Shown here: positions 1 through 11,732 of the stretch, piece after piece
How the letters are laid out: each line of letters opens with the position of its first letter
Position numbering within the stretch: the first letter of the stretch is position 1
Source of the DNA: Maea johnstoni
Taxonomy: Eukaryota > Annelida > Polychaeta > Spionida > Magelonidae
NCBI GenBank assembly: GCA_963942565.1
Contig: OZ012695.1
Coordinates: forward strand, 6,808,519 to 6,872,518
Direction of reading: 5' to 3'
DNA: 64,000 nucleotides
Made by a program: the position numbers and the translations under genes
The notes under the pieces: generated by a model
Databases searched by the model: none
What the model saw: the letters and a program-made list of their open reading frames with translations, nothing else
Told to the model about the DNA's origin: nothing

Positions 1-847
1 GTCCCTAGGGTAATAACAAAAGTAAGTAAAGGAAAGGGACACACAGGGTAATTGACCTTGTCCAATTGGCATTACACATCTAGACCCCATGGGACACAAG
101 GTAGTAAACACAGGAAGTGACTAGCAGTACTGGGAACAGCAATCATCTTCATTTCCTTTAGTAATTGTGTACATATTCATGAAGATTATAGAAAAGAAAT
201 GTCAAGAATACCTTTGGAAGGGACCTGATAATTTAAAGAAGGAAAGAAGTCTGACAGGTGCACCACAACATGCTATTTAAGCGCCAGCCCTCTGTTTCCA
301 CATCTTGACCATCAAATTCATCAACACCTTGAACTATGTCCATATAATCCACCTGATCACCTTCAGCCACTCTTGTTTCAAAGTCGTAAGGATTTGCATA
401 CCTAAACATCTTGAATGTGCTTCAGAGCAGTGAAATATCTATCTCCTAGACAGAGCTACTGACTTTATCTAATACACCCACTAAGCTGCTTGCCACCCAT
501 TTACATAGACTACAGCAGCATGAGTTGACTCAGATCCAAGATGGCGGCTGCCCTGCCTCAGTGGAGGTGCTATTCACTAATTGCAATTTGAGATTTCTCT
601 TCGTGTGGAGCTCTAGGGCTTCTCTGTTTATGACAGATGTTGAGCTATGTTCATGAACTTTCATATAAACCTATGATGTGTTTTTCCCCAAGTTCCCCTT
701 TAATGTCGGTGAATATCTCAAGTATGGAGCACCATATAGAGCATATAATGATCAGGATTTTTTCTGTTTTGTATGGGAGTATCTTGCCTAATAACCATAT
801 AAGGAGAAGCATACTCGCAAAGGTATAGGTGTTTGTTTATTTGTGTA
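1..847. other. Left edge, presumed intron of the transporter gene, nothing recognised
   Basis: No exon with SLC16 similarity, RNA gene or clear repeat could be recognised here. The short open frame at 637-828 has no family resemblance and I see no credible splice sites around it. Confidence 0.4.
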
Positions 848-1582
848 CGGTGGAACCCCTCTAAAGCGACCACCTGCAAGACCGACCACAACTGGTCAAC
901 TTAGAGGCGTTCCCTTCACTCTAAACAAATTGAAAAGGTTAGTTTAATATTGGTAAGATGTGGTCACTTTAGAGGGTTGGTCAGCTTAAAGGGGTTCCAT
1001 TTCCCGGGGGGGGGGGGCACTCAGGTACAGAGGGGGGCCGCACCTTCGTTACGTATTTCGCGGAAGAAGGGGTCTTTTTTTAAAACCTCCGCATGTCCGC
1101 GATTTTGTAAAAGAAGGGTACTTTTTTGTACCCAGGTACGAAGTATGGGGGTCAAAATCCCCTTACAATCCACGAAATATCCGCGACTCTGACGCCGAGT
1201 GACTCCCGAAGTGACCGGGCTTCCGAGTTTGCTGCCGCCACTTGCTGTCGCTAAACACGCAGAGGTTTATAAAATCTTAAGTTAAAATACGTGTTCCCGT
1301 TCATCCAATGTCAGTGTTTTGATAAAAGAAGGGGTGTTTATTTAGTGGAAAAAATCAGCGTCTTATTAAAATAAGGGTGCTTTTTTGGCCAGAAATCAGT
1401 GCTTTAGGGGTATTTTTAAATTTTGATAACGAACGTATGCACCCCCCTAAATACCCAAGTGCCCCCCCCCCCCCCCCCCCCCCCGGGTTCCATTTACTCT
1501 AAAACAAATAGGAAACGTTATATTGAGATTGGTAAAATGCAGTCACTTTAGAGGGGTGGTCATTTCGGGGGGTTCCACTGTA
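848..1582. mobile_element. MITE with GTGGAACCCC ends, carrying a second element inside
   Basis: The left end reads GGTGGAACCCCTCTAAAGCG and the right end is its inverted counterpart, ending GGGGTTCCACTGTA. The TIR is imperfect and the element is repeated internally. It sits in the transporter intron and stops about 30 bp before the exon at 1613. Its middle (about 1003-1484) is occupied by a G-run/C-run element listed separately. No coding capacity is visible. Confidence 0.7.
1003..1484. mobile_element. Non-autonomous element with poly-G and poly-C ends, nested in another MITE
   Basis: It starts with a run of G followed by CACTCAGGTAC and ends AAGTGCC followed by a C run, so its ends are inverted repeats (GGGGGGCACT / AGTGCCCCCC). 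The host sequence GGTTCCATTT stands on both sides (about 990-1001 and 1487-1496) and looks like a roughly 10-bp target duplication. The interior has several tracts of the type AAGAAGGGG and no convincing gene. Confidence 0.65.
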
Positions 1583-1612
1583 TGTACATGTACCCATATG
1601 TTTTAATTGCAG

Positions 1613-4600
1613 CACCAATTGCCAACATTCTCTGTAACAAATACGGTTACCGTAAAGTCACGATGTTTGGGGGCTTACTTCTCTTTGTGGGATTCGGACT
1701 GAGTGCCTTTGCGCCCAACTTGGAGTTCCTCTACTTCAGCTATTCTATCTTAGCAGGTGAGTACAATACATACATTTAGTCCCTACACCAGTCGACCGGA
1801 CGTCTGTCAGTGCCTGGTTGTACAAACGCCCATGTCAGAAAATAAGCTAAGCACACCATTGACCAGTAGCTTGCCAATCTAAGCTACGTTCAGCTGTGAG
1901 GTCAGGGAACTGTGGTTGCATCCATGTCCAAGAAACTGGGTGACAATGGGCGTGCGGTCATGTATTTAAGCCCGGGCTGCCCACACATTCAGCGCAGGAA
2001 TTAAATGCCGGTACTGTAGTTGATTGTGTGCTATTCATTTCTCTCTTCTAAACCGGATCACAAACCGCAATAGAAACTATGAAATTTCTGTAATGCTCTA
2101 ACAACTAAATACTAAGCGTCGCAGGCATTTTGTGGCAATATTTCTTATTTATACCAACGATCACGAAATGCTTTTAAATCTACGCGTGCGCGCATTTAAT
2201 TTTTAACATCAAAGCTGCCTCAGATGTATAGATGCGGAATAGGCACATGCATTTCAATCAATACTTAATATCCATAACACTTTCTAACCACTATATTCCT
2301 CTAAACACTAGTTGACAATTGGCTGATGAATTTGGGATATCCAGATTACCAAACTTTAAAGAAGAGAATATTAAAGTGAGGAGATAACCGTGTCAATCTT
2401 TTTGAACGCATTTATTATGGCCAGAGAAGTACATTAACAACATACATGGCTAGTTAAAATCGCAGCTTTAGATAAATTTAGTTAAGGAAACTATGGCAAT
2501 TATTAAAGGACAGGTTAAAGCTAAAGGTCGTCAATAATGGTGTGTGTTATGTTTTAATTTACTTCGTTTAAACATACAAATTATTTGTTTTTACCTTGTC
2601 TTACAAAAAAACACAATAATGAATTTTTGAGTATTGCCACCAATGCCGTTTCCGGGCTAATTATTCCTGCCCGAGTATGGCTACTAATTATGCGTAGTGC
2701 AAAGCTGGTAAGAATTTATTGATATAGGAATCGCAATAATCAAAATATTGCATGTATCAAGTAACAGAAAGCAATCATGGTATATTCAAAATGGTATTAC
2801 TTCTTTTGGTCTTAGTAATATAACAGTAATAAAGACGAAATTTACAAAGTAGCCTGGTAGGCAATGGAGGGAAACAACACTACGACTAAAACAAATACGT
2901 GTATATAGTCTTATAGAGATGCTGCGAGCCAACGACGAGCAACCCCGGGGGATATATATATCACATAATGCACTTTTTGAGGCATGCAATTGGTTGAATC
3001 TAAATCTGTTTTGCAGGTATTGGTGGGGCATTGGTCTATAGCCCTTTCTACGTGGTTGTCAACTGGTATTTCGATAAACGTGTTGGAGTGGCCACTGGAC
3101 TAGCGACATGCGGTGCCTCTGCTGCCGCCATTGCTTTCCCGCCATTCATCGGCGCCATCTTGGATCACTATGGTTACACGGGCACGTGGATGATCATATC
3201 AGCCGTGGCAGCTAACATGATATGTGTTGGTGCACTTTATCGTCAACCCAATTATATGATACAAGAAAAGTTAGCGATGGAGCAGGAGAAATTGAAGACG
3301 ATAGAAATGAAAGCGCTTACTTGTACAGATGAGGAAGAAAATGAAGATGAAATGACGGACACAGGGGTTGCCCTTAATTCTGATTTTAGTTCTAATGGCA
3401 ATCATGTTGCTGTTCCACTTCAACGAAAAACTGTTTCCTTCAATGACCAAAATCACTATAAAAGCATTTCTGATATCAAGACAAGTAGGATATGTAATTG
3501 TTTCAAAATGCCATGTAAAAGCAAAACAAAGAGTAAATCTAAATTATTTGATTTTACACTTTTGAGGAACTTATCATTCCTTCTATTCTGCACAGCAGTT
3601 GCTGTGAATAAAGTTGCATTAGGATGCATAAGCTTCTTCCTCCCTGCATATGCGCATGCCCAGGGCATTGAAAAAACAAGTGCCAATCTTCTTCTCTCCT
3701 TCATTGGCATATCCGACTGGGTGAGCCGAATGTCATCCGGAATACTATTTGATACCAAAATATGTCGCAGAATTCGTCCACTCCTCTTTGTACTTTCTAC
3801 CATAGTAGCTGGGATATCTGTGGTTTGTGTTTCATTATGTGCTGATTATGTGTCCCTGACGCTGATCAGTGTCTCTATAGGACTGTTCACAGGCGTGGTG
3901 GAGTCCCAGAGGACTGTCATCCTGGGGGACCTGTTTGGTGTGGAGACCCTGTCATCATCAGTGGGGATGCTGCTGAGTATAGTGGGAGTGTTTGCATTAG
4001 TGGGACCAACACTTGCGGGTAAGTTCAGCTACACTGGTGGCGCCATCTATTGGGTATAGATGCAACTGTATTTATGATTTGTAAATGACCTAACCGTGGT
4101 GCGATAAGGAAAGACTGGATTTAATGTTGCTTATTTAAATTTGCATGTGGCGTGGGGTTGGTCATTTAATATCCTTAGGTTATGAAATTCCCTGGCTTTA
4201 AATTCATTTGTATCTGAAGCTTACATGTCTTACACATTTGGGTAAAATTTTAATATCATCTAGGGATATTTAGCAAATATTTGATTTAAAGAGTTACCTG
4301 ATAGGTATAGACAGAGATGTAATTAAAACTAGGTATCTCTGGTTTAGAATTAGACTTGACTTTATTTCCAATAATGCACAATGATGTTTGAAGTTATCAG
4401 ATCATGAGTGCATTTTATATTCAGATTGGTTAATTACTGGTTAAATCAAGCTTCGAATGGAGAAAATAACCAACATTCTTATCCAGGCTGTGGCAAACAA
4501 AAATGGTTGACTTGACAGTAACAACTTTTACAAATTATCTATAATACCACCATAGTAAATTTGGGGATGGTTAATGAGAGAGGAAGGATTGCGAGGCAAA

Positions 4601-4837
4601 CTTTATTCATACATTTACATTTTTTGAATTCCACTATTTATCAATTCTCTTTGTTTTTCAGGTCTTCTGAGAGATACTACTGGCAACTATGCTTCCTCGT
4701 TCTACTTTGTAGGAGGCTGGTTAATACTCTCAATTGTACTTTTTGGCATGCACTGGATCTTGAGAAGATACTGCTGTAAGAAGAAAGTATCTACACAAAC
4801 TTTCTCTGAACACACTAATGGGACCAGTGAGGCCTGA
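1613..4837 (+). CDS. SLC16/monocarboxylate-transporter-like MFS protein, 3' part (5' exons outside window)
   Basis: A multi-pass plasma-membrane transporter of the SLC16 (MCT) branch of the major facilitator superfamily, which usually moves monocarboxylates or related small solutes with protons. The substrate cannot be told from this part. Three exons are visible: 1613-1756, 3017-4018 and 4662-4837, with AG/GT borders and matching phase-1 junctions. They give about 440 codons ending in TGA. The first exon carries TM3-TM4-like helices. The second opens with the MCT TM5 signature (NWYFDKRVGVATGLATCG) and holds a long, charged TM6-TM7 loop of about 85 residues, as is usual in the family. In TM8, SDWVSRMSSG keeps the Asp and Arg of the MCT1 D..xR motif. 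The last exon gives the final helix and a basic cytosolic tail. The N-terminal helices with the MCT TM1 motif were not found in 1-1612 and must lie upstream. The gene is convergent with TMEM141. The family call is strong; the paralogue is unknown. Confidence 0.9.
1757..3016 (+). other. Intron of the transporter gene
   Basis: A 1,260-bp intron with donor GTGAGT at 1757 and acceptor TTTTGCAG ending at 3016. No gene or recognisable repeat family was seen inside. Confidence 0.7.
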
Positions 4838-5607
4838 TGTGCAAGAGCAGGTGCGGATCCACACAGGTTTACACCAATGCACGTGCATCGCTCACGCCCT
4901 TAGGTGCATCTTTTGGTTTCAAAGTGCACCAGTCAGATTTTGAAGTCCACCAACTACCATGTGTGGTATTTCATAAAAACCCTGGGCGATCCAAAAGTAC
5001 CATCTTGATTTATGAAATATAGTATAAAGCCCCCTGATATGGAAATAGATGGTTTGTATAACATTGTTATATAGGGACATAGGTAAATTTTGGAGGCTGG
5101 ATCCGCCCCTGAAGAGTTCATTCTATGTATAGTTTAAGTGAAATTCACTCAAGCAATGGTTACTTCATCCCAAAATATCCACAGTTACCCATACTTCAGA
5201 TTTACTCATTCACATCCGAACATACACATTGTGTCATAGAGATATATTTGTACCAGTACAATTTTTTCAGAAACATTTGCCTGCAAGTTGTTATTTCTTG
5301 TGTATGTAACACACCAGCATCATGCATTTTTGAGTTTTAATCTAGGCAATCAGTTGTCTTTAACATCAGGGCATGTGTGCCCCAAATATACAAATGGTTT
5401 CAAAGATTGAATAAAATATGTTCAGCTGTTCGCAGTGAATACCAATTGAATTATTTGTGTGAATCTGAGTTCTGTCAAGTTTATTCATACATCCCCATTT
5501 CTTTCCGCCAGGAAATTGTCTAGTTTCGTTACAGAAATGGTATGTACTATTGGACAGGTCATAGGACCAATAATATTCACATAAGAACATATTGATTACC
5601 AATGGAG
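4838..5607. other. 3' untranslated and downstream region of the transporter gene
   Basis: Follows the transporter stop at 4835-4837. An AATAAA at 5410-5415 is a possible polyadenylation signal on the + strand, but AT-rich sequence makes such matches common. No other gene is seen. Confidence 0.35.
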
Positions 5608-5784
5608 ATTAATCCTTATGCTACTGGTGGCTTATTTTATTTGGCCAATACAAAAGTATGCCAAAAAACTGGAAAATGATTGAAAGTACTCAGCGATTGA
5701 AAACCAAATTGATGGGGTTCATCTGATATTTTTTTCGTTTCCTGTGATTTGGACGAAAAGTAGCCTCAGCATTGTAAAGGTTAA
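5608..5784 (+). mobile_element. TTAA-flanked MITE, 'TTAACCCTT' family, degraded copy
   Basis: Begins TTAATCCTTATGCTACTGG and ends TAGCCTCAGCATTG followed by AGGTTAA. This matches other copies at 6390-6605, 18072-18576, 39471-39685, 40739-40950 and 50728-50946, whose ends are inverted (TTAACCCTT.TGCTG / CAGCATTGGAAGGGTTAA). The internal motif about a 'GAATACCAACATGACAGGG' block is missing here, so this copy has lost its middle. Confidence 0.6.
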
Positions 5785-6389
5785 GCAGTAATTTAGCAAT
5801 ATTGATGTACAAAGCCCTTAACATGACAATACAAAATAAAATAGCATGGTTAATGTTTTGCTTCTGACTTTATTTTTCAAACTTAACAATCATTCATGAT
5901 ACACATTACATACTAATTACAATTCCCATAAGAAACCAGAGACATCAATTTAAGTCACTGATGAAACACACCCTCACACAGAATTGGTTGTAAGACAGCA
6001 TTGAACTTGACAAGAATCCTGCCATTATTCACCTTAGATGAATAAAAGAATGGATATGAAGCGAGAGACCCAATTACTATATGCGCTATAGTGAAGACCT
6101 AGCTATGCCAGGGGTCTCGAATCTGGCAGAAGTGTGACGTCACTAGAAGACAAAGACCCATGGGGGCTCTTGTATCGTTTACATTACAGAGAAACGTGTG
6201 CACCAACATGCACAGAGCACGACTTATGGGCTATTTGCCGCAGCCAGCTTGTTTAGGTTGACCGGCTGGTTTCATATCCCCTTGTTTTTATTCATCTAAG
6301 TTATTCACTAATTAAATGTCAAAGTGACAACCCAATCTTATTCAAAGAAGAAATACAGGTACAGGTAACCTCTCTGCTCCTGCACTTTT

Positions 6390-6605
6390 TAGCCTCTCAC
6401 AACTGTGAAGCTAATTTGGCCAATACAAAATGATGCAAAAAAAATTAAAATTGACTGAAACCCTTGCACATGGGTACTCATCTGAGAGTACTCAGTGAGA
6501 GCTTTCCAATGAATACCAACATGACAAGGTTTAGGATGTTTTCCAAAGATCTTTGCATTTTGGCGCTTTAGACGAAAGCAGCCTCAGCATAGAAAGGGCC
6601 AATTT
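6390..6605 (+). mobile_element. TTAACCCTT-family MITE, older copy
   Basis: Contains the family core in order: GCTAATTTGGCCAATAC, TGGGTACTCATCTGAGAG, GAATACCAACATGACA and GAAAGCAGCCTCAGCAT. The terminal TTAA motifs are degraded. It lies between the transporter and TMEM141. Confidence 0.6.
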
Positions 6606-6659
6606 GGCTGGAATAGACAAATAAGTTCAATTCCCACACTGGCTCCTTAGCCCCTTACA

Positions 6660-6721
6660 CTACTGTTTGAGGTCAGAGTCGCTATTCAGCACTGTTTCTG
6701 TGGTCTCTGACAGGGAAGAGC
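6660..6721 (-). pseudogene. Duplicate of the last coding stretch of TMEM141
   Basis: About 60 bp that repeat the 3' end of TMEM141 exon 3 (7036-7095) with four substitutions. Read on the - strand it still gives S-S-L-S-E-T-T-E-T-V-L-N-S-D-S-D-L-K-Q and a stop. Three changes are silent, one is Ala to Ser, and the stop is TAG instead of TAA. A MITE (about 6727-7025) lies between the two copies. It may be a relic or an alternative terminal exon. Confidence 0.75.
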
Positions 6722-6726
6722 ATAGT

Positions 6727-7025
6727 CTTAGTCAGCTGGGTATCCGCATGTCTTTTGGGCACCAAAATCCTTAAAAGAAAATTCAGACACCCAAATCTTA
6801 TTGAAGGAATTTCTTAAAATGTTAATTTCAAGCATAATATTGAAATTTTTCCATCTCATTTTTTTTTCATGACATTGTATAAGGATATCATGCTTTATTT
6901 CAATAAGTATTCATATATTTATGGATTTAATGAGTATATGGTGTTCTCCCTTAAAAAATATAATGCCCAAAAAGTTAACAGTTGCCAATTTTGGGTACCC
7001 AGTTGATAAATCGTGGCTCAGACCC
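6727..7025 (+). mobile_element. MITE of the GTCTTAGCCAG family
   Basis: Starts AGTCTTAGTCAGCTGGGTAT and ends GGTACCCAGTTG..ATCGTGGCTCAGACC. These are inverted ends of the family best seen at 31129-31440 and 34598-34904. It carries AATAAA on the - strand at 6894-6899, which could supply a polyadenylation signal to TMEM141, 136 nt past its stop. Confidence 0.7.
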
Positions 7026-7034
7026 TGCCTTGCA

Positions 7035-7911
7035 TTACTGTTTGAGGTCAGAGTCACTGTTCAGCACTGTTTCTGTAGTCTCTGACAGGGCAGAGTGTTT
7101 GTCTTCCATGGCCATCCACATCTCTTGACAGTTCTTCGTTCTCATCTTGGTCACTCTGTAAGCTACGACACTGCCCACTCCAAACGATGTGAAGAAAAAC
7201 CAGAGTCTAGGATAGGGCAGTCGAGTTCGCAGCATCTCCTGAAGGACATATGTACCTGCAGTGGCTGGAAGGGCAGAGAAAGAGGATTACATTATATTTT
7301 CTCTCAGAAAGTACATATAAACTTTAAAATTTATGTACATATTCTTTCTGTATACATGTTTCAATATCTTTATGCTTGTAGTCATATTTTACAGGGTGTA
7401 TATCAATGACTTATAACTCTGTTTTGAGTTTGTTTTGAGGTCAATAAAAGCAATCAATCAATCAATAGTATACAGGGCCAGGGGAGTCCAACTGTCGTAT
7501 TTTCGCAACAGTGTGCGACAGGGGCTTCAAAAGGTGCGACAAACCACAAACTTAAAGCACTGTTTGATTGGGAAATTTACGTAAAACATCAGTGAACTCC
7601 ATTTAGTAGTAATACCATAAATTCTTAGTAATTTGAGACACTTATTAACAATGACAATTTTCATGGGTTGAGGGTGGCCCATGTTTTCTGAAAATACATA
7701 CAAAGCAGAATAATAGTGGCCCAGATTTCCCTTAATGAATATCTTATGCATTTTGATTACCCAACCTATTGTATAAATCATAATGCAATGAAGCCAGACT
7801 TACCTGAGGCAAGAGTAAAGGTCCCCACCATGAAGGCTTTAGACTGGCACTGGGCATAAGTTTTGTAGTGCTGAAATCAGAAGGGAAATATTTTATAGAA
7901 ACTCTGTGTGA

Positions 7912-7998
<87 letters not shown>

Positions 7999-10112
7999 TG
8001 CTTCAGGAGAATGCATCTTGTGCTGCAGGGTTCCTTTGCTGGGGATAGATTAGTACTCAATTGTACAAGATTTCAGATGTGCCACCTGTGTACAATCAGA
8101 TGTGCCGCCAATGTACAATCAGATGTGCCGCCAATGTACAATCAGATGTGCCACCAATGAACAATCAGATGTGCCACCAATGTACAATCAGATATTATAC
8201 AAAGTCACCAATGTACAATCAGATGTGCCGCCAATGTACAATCAGATGTGCCACCCGTGTACAATCAGATGTGCCGCCAATGTACAATCAGATGTGATGC
8301 CAATGTACAATCAGATGTGCCGCCAATGTACAATCAGATGTGCCGCCAATGTACAATCAGATGTGCCGCCAATGTACAGTCAGATGTGCCGCCAATGTAC
8401 AGTCAGATGTGCCGCCAATGTACAGTCAGATGTGCCGCCAATGTACAATCAGATGTGCCGCCAATGTACAATCAGATGTGCCGCCAATGTGCAATCAGAT
8501 GTGCCGCCAATGTACAATCAGATGTGCCACCAATGTACTATCAGATGTGCCACTAATGTACAATCAGATGTGCCACCAATGTACAATCAGATGTGCCACC
8601 AATGTACAATCAGATGTGCCACCAATGTACAATCAGATGTGCCACCAATGTACAATCAGATATTATACAAAGTCACCAATGTACAATCAGATGTGCCACC
8701 AAATTGGGACCAATGTACAATCAGATGCGCCACCAATGTACAATCAGATATTATACAAAGTCACCAATGTACAATCAGATGTGCCACCAATGTACAATCA
8801 GATGTGCCACCAATGAACAATCAGATGTGCCACCAATGTACAATCAGATGTGCCACCAATGTACAATCAAATAATTCACCAATGTACAATCAGATGTGCC
8901 ACCAATGTACAATCAGATGTGCCACCAATGTAATATCAGATAATTCACCAATGTACAATCAGATGTGCCACCAATGTACAATTAGATGTGCCACCAATTT
9001 ACAATCAGATAATTCACCAATGTACAATCAGATGTGCCACCAATGTTCAATTAGATTTGCCACCAATGTACAATCAGATGTGCCACCAATGTACAATCAG
9101 ATGTGCCACCAATGTACAATCAGATGTGCCACCAATGTACAATCAGATGTGCCACCAATGTACAATTAGATGTGCCACCAATGTACAATCAGATAATTCA
9201 CCAATGTACAATCAGATGTGCCACCAATGTACAATCAGATGTGCCACCAATGTACAATCAGATGTGCCACCAATCTACAATCAGATAATTCACCAATGTA
9301 CAATCAGATGTGCCACCAATGTACAATCAGATGTGCCGCCAATGTACAATCAGATGTGCCACCAATGTACAATCAGATGTGCCACCAATGTACAATCAGA
9401 TTTGCCACCAATGTACAATCAGATGTGCCACCAATGTACAATCAGATGTGCCACCAATGTACAATTAGATGTGCCACCAATGTACAATCAGATAATTCAC
9501 CAATGTACAATCAGATGTGCCACCAATGTACAATCAGATGTGCCACCAATGTACAATTAGATGTGCCGCCAATGTACAATCAGATAATTCACCAATGTAC
9601 AATCAGATGTGCCACCAATGTTCAATTAGATTTGCCACCAATGTACAATCAGATGAGCCATATTCTGGAATATCCCCTTCTGGAGAATACATTATTTCCC
9701 TCGCATCGGAAATTTAAAAAAAGTCTCAGAAAAGCTGGAGAAAAATCATCTGTCTCGGTAAATATGAGAAATAAATAATCTCTCCCTGTAAATTTTGAAA
9801 ACAAATAATGTTTTGGTAAAAAGTATACACCCCCCTCCCCCCCCCCAAATGGTTGATGACATAAATTCTTTTTTTTCATGAACCTTCGCTGTCCACAGCG
9901 AGAGAGAAAGTCTTGAAAGTGTCAAAATATGGTCTTTAACATAATTGAGACAGATTTGTCAGCCTAAGTTCTATCCTAGGTCATTTTTCATGAACAATTT
10001 GAACTTAGTTATATAAGTGGGCGATAATTGAGTATAGTCGCACATTTTAATGCGAAACACTTACTGGAAATTGTTTTTCGTATTTCTCTGCAGCTTGATC
10101 TAGGTTATTCAT
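7035..10112 (-). CDS. TMEM141: TMEM141 family small two-helix membrane protein, complete
   Basis: Three exons on the - strand: 10112-10065, 7870-7804 and 7255-7035, with junction phases 0 and 1, giving 111 aa (human TMEM141 has 108). ATG is at 10112-10110, with donor GTAAGT after codon 16. Family marks are the start MNNL, Y-x-x-C-Q-S-x-A-F-M-x-G-x-F-T at about residues 21-35, GT..LQ, then R-x-x-x-PYPRLW and GSVVAYRVT, a conserved Cys, and a C-terminal W..ME, all in the order of the human protein. Two hydrophobic helices are predicted, at about residues 28-46 and in the PYPRLW-GSVV segment. The molecular function of the family is not established. The acidic Ser/Thr-rich tail ends LKQ-stop. Intron 1 contains a CT tract and a large minisatellite. 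The last 60 bp of exon 3 are duplicated at 6660-6721. Confidence 0.93.
7385..7470 (+). mobile_element. Possible LINE 3' tail with CAAT repeats
   Basis: A short segment ending AATAAAAGCAATCAATCAAT, the kind of 3' tail left by CR1/L2-type LINEs or SINEs that use them. It sits in TMEM141 intron 2. No coding part is visible. Confidence 0.35.
7500..7760. repeat. Interspersed repeat fragments in TMEM141 intron 2
   Basis: First a piece like the 'GTGTCCAACTGTCG' repeats also seen near 34405 and 42310. Then comes an internal piece of the GTAAATTCTCGG MITE family (blocks CATGGGTTGAGGGTGGCCC and CATGTTTTCTGAAAATAC), whose fuller copies are at 33944-34175 and 47718-47940. Confidence 0.5.
7917..7994 (+). 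repeat. CT dinucleotide microsatellite in TMEM141 intron 1
   Basis: An uninterrupted TCTC run of nearly 80 bp (AG on the coding strand). It begins about 45 bp upstream of exon 2 on the - strand, so the transcript sees a long GA tract just before the branch and acceptor region. Confidence 0.95.
8072..9660 (+). repeat. 23-bp minisatellite, about 68 copies
   Basis: The unit is ATGTGCCACCAATGTACAAT plus CAG. Variants include a GCCGCC form clustered in the left part (about 8080-8530), a GCCACC form dominating the right part, an ATAATTCACC form repeated at intervals from 8870 on, a TTTGCC form, and a longer unit with ATATTATACAAAGTC near 8190, 8660 and 8745. Because 23 is not a multiple of three, all three + frames stay open for long distances. 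That is not evidence of coding. It lies wholly within TMEM141 intron 1. Confidence 0.97.
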
Positions 10113-10480
10113 TGTGAAAAGTATATAAATAGATATATCATCTATATGCAAAAACTTATTTTAACTCTGCCACGACTGTTTTGTGCCAGCCAACAGTGTG
10201 TGAACTGCGCGACAATTTTGTTTACATCCGTGAAGTATGCTTCAATATCGCAGACGCGGTGAACGTTCGGGCGCTTAGTGCACCAAGATGAACGTTCGCT
10301 TGTCAAAGACGTCATCTATGATCGAAGTGTTGTTGCTCAACGAGTAAACCCTTTCCCGCCTACCGGTATGATGTAAGCCGTCCAACGTCCATACTCTTCT
10401 CCTTAGCGTGTACAAAACCTAATGATGAGAAATAATTGGGGTTTGGGGATTGTTGGCTACTAAAGAATTTTTGGGGTAAT
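10113..10480 (-). promoter_or_regulatory. Upstream region of TMEM141, presumed promoter
   Basis: The DNA directly upstream of the TMEM141 ATG is richer in CpG than its surroundings (10190-10400, with CGCGACAATT, GCAGACGCGG and GACGTCATC, the last a CRE-like core). No TATA box in a convincing place and no divergent gene could be shown. Promoter identity is inferred from position and composition only. Confidence 0.35.
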
Positions 10481-10673
10481 TAGATTACGGACATTTTTAA
10501 AAGTTCCGACATGTTTATCTGAAACTGATTTTGCATATTTTCACTTCTACTGGTCATAAATACCAAACAAAAAAATTCCTCAACGGAAAAATAGTACTGC
10601 ACGACTGAATAAAACAAGCCAGCAAAAGGAAAAAACAATTCAAGACTAAAAAAAGTTTTAAAAATACTTAAAC

Positions 10674-10965
<292 letters not shown>

Positions 10966-11149
10966 CAAGACTGGTAACTAATGTCTAAACAAAAAGAATT
11001 GTAGAGAATCGGGGTTGCAAAAAAATTACTTCAACAAATAACATTGCAAGACTGGAAAAAAGACGTCAAAAACGAAAAAAAATGAGAACTACATAAAGCA
11101 TACCTTAAAAGAAAAAAAACGTGTTAAAAAGCAGTCCTGGCAGTCATTT

Positions 11150-11350
11150 TTCAACTACCTTCTTTTTTTACAAATGCTGTCATGTTAATTGAGTTTCAGC
11201 CATGTTTTGGCTAATGCTGACATGAATATTGAACTTTTGCCATGTGTATTTAGTTTCAACCATGTAATTGCCAAACTGATGGCGTATGAATTTGATTTCC
11301 CCCACTTTTACCATGTAGTTTAGTTTCAACCATGTATTTGCCAAAATGTA
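11150..11350. repeat. Degenerate short repeats around GCCATGT
   Basis: The motif TTGCCATGT / TTTCAACCATGT recurs every 25-40 bp (11198, 11238, 11258, 11308, 11328 and 11360). It looks like an old tandem array. No gene is seen. Confidence 0.45.
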
Positions 11351-11549
11351 TGCTAAGCTTCTGCCATATTTTTTTCTGTTTTGGCATTCCGTAGTTGATA
11401 AAGGAGATAAAGTATTTGGCCATCTATTTATCTGGGATACAGAAATTCTATAACTCCTTCCACGTTTCTCCATTCTCATAATTAAATTAATAATAAATGC
11501 AAAACCCTAGAGTGAGCCTTTACCTATTAAACGTATATCCCTAGCACAT

Positions 11550-11607
11550 ACTATTATTATTATTATTAGTATTACTATTATTATTATTATTATTATTAAT
11601 ATTATTA

Positions 11608-11667
<60 letters not shown>

Positions 11668-11676
11668 CATTATTAC

Positions 11677-11730
<54 letters not shown>

Positions 11731-11732
11731 CA
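11550..11732 (+). repeat. ATT trinucleotide microsatellite
   Basis: TTA repeats with scattered interruptions over about 180 bp. Confidence 0.95.

Noticed and set aside
8072-9660. CRISPR-like array
   Set aside because: The repeats are directly contiguous with no unique spacers, and the setting is a eukaryotic intron.
8061-9778. Long overlapping open frames with Met-Tyr-Asn-Gln and Cys-Thr-Ile-Arg repeats
   Set aside because: They are the three readings of the 23-bp minisatellite inside a TMEM141 intron. All frames are open at once, the expected by-product of a stop-poor unit whose length is not a multiple of three.
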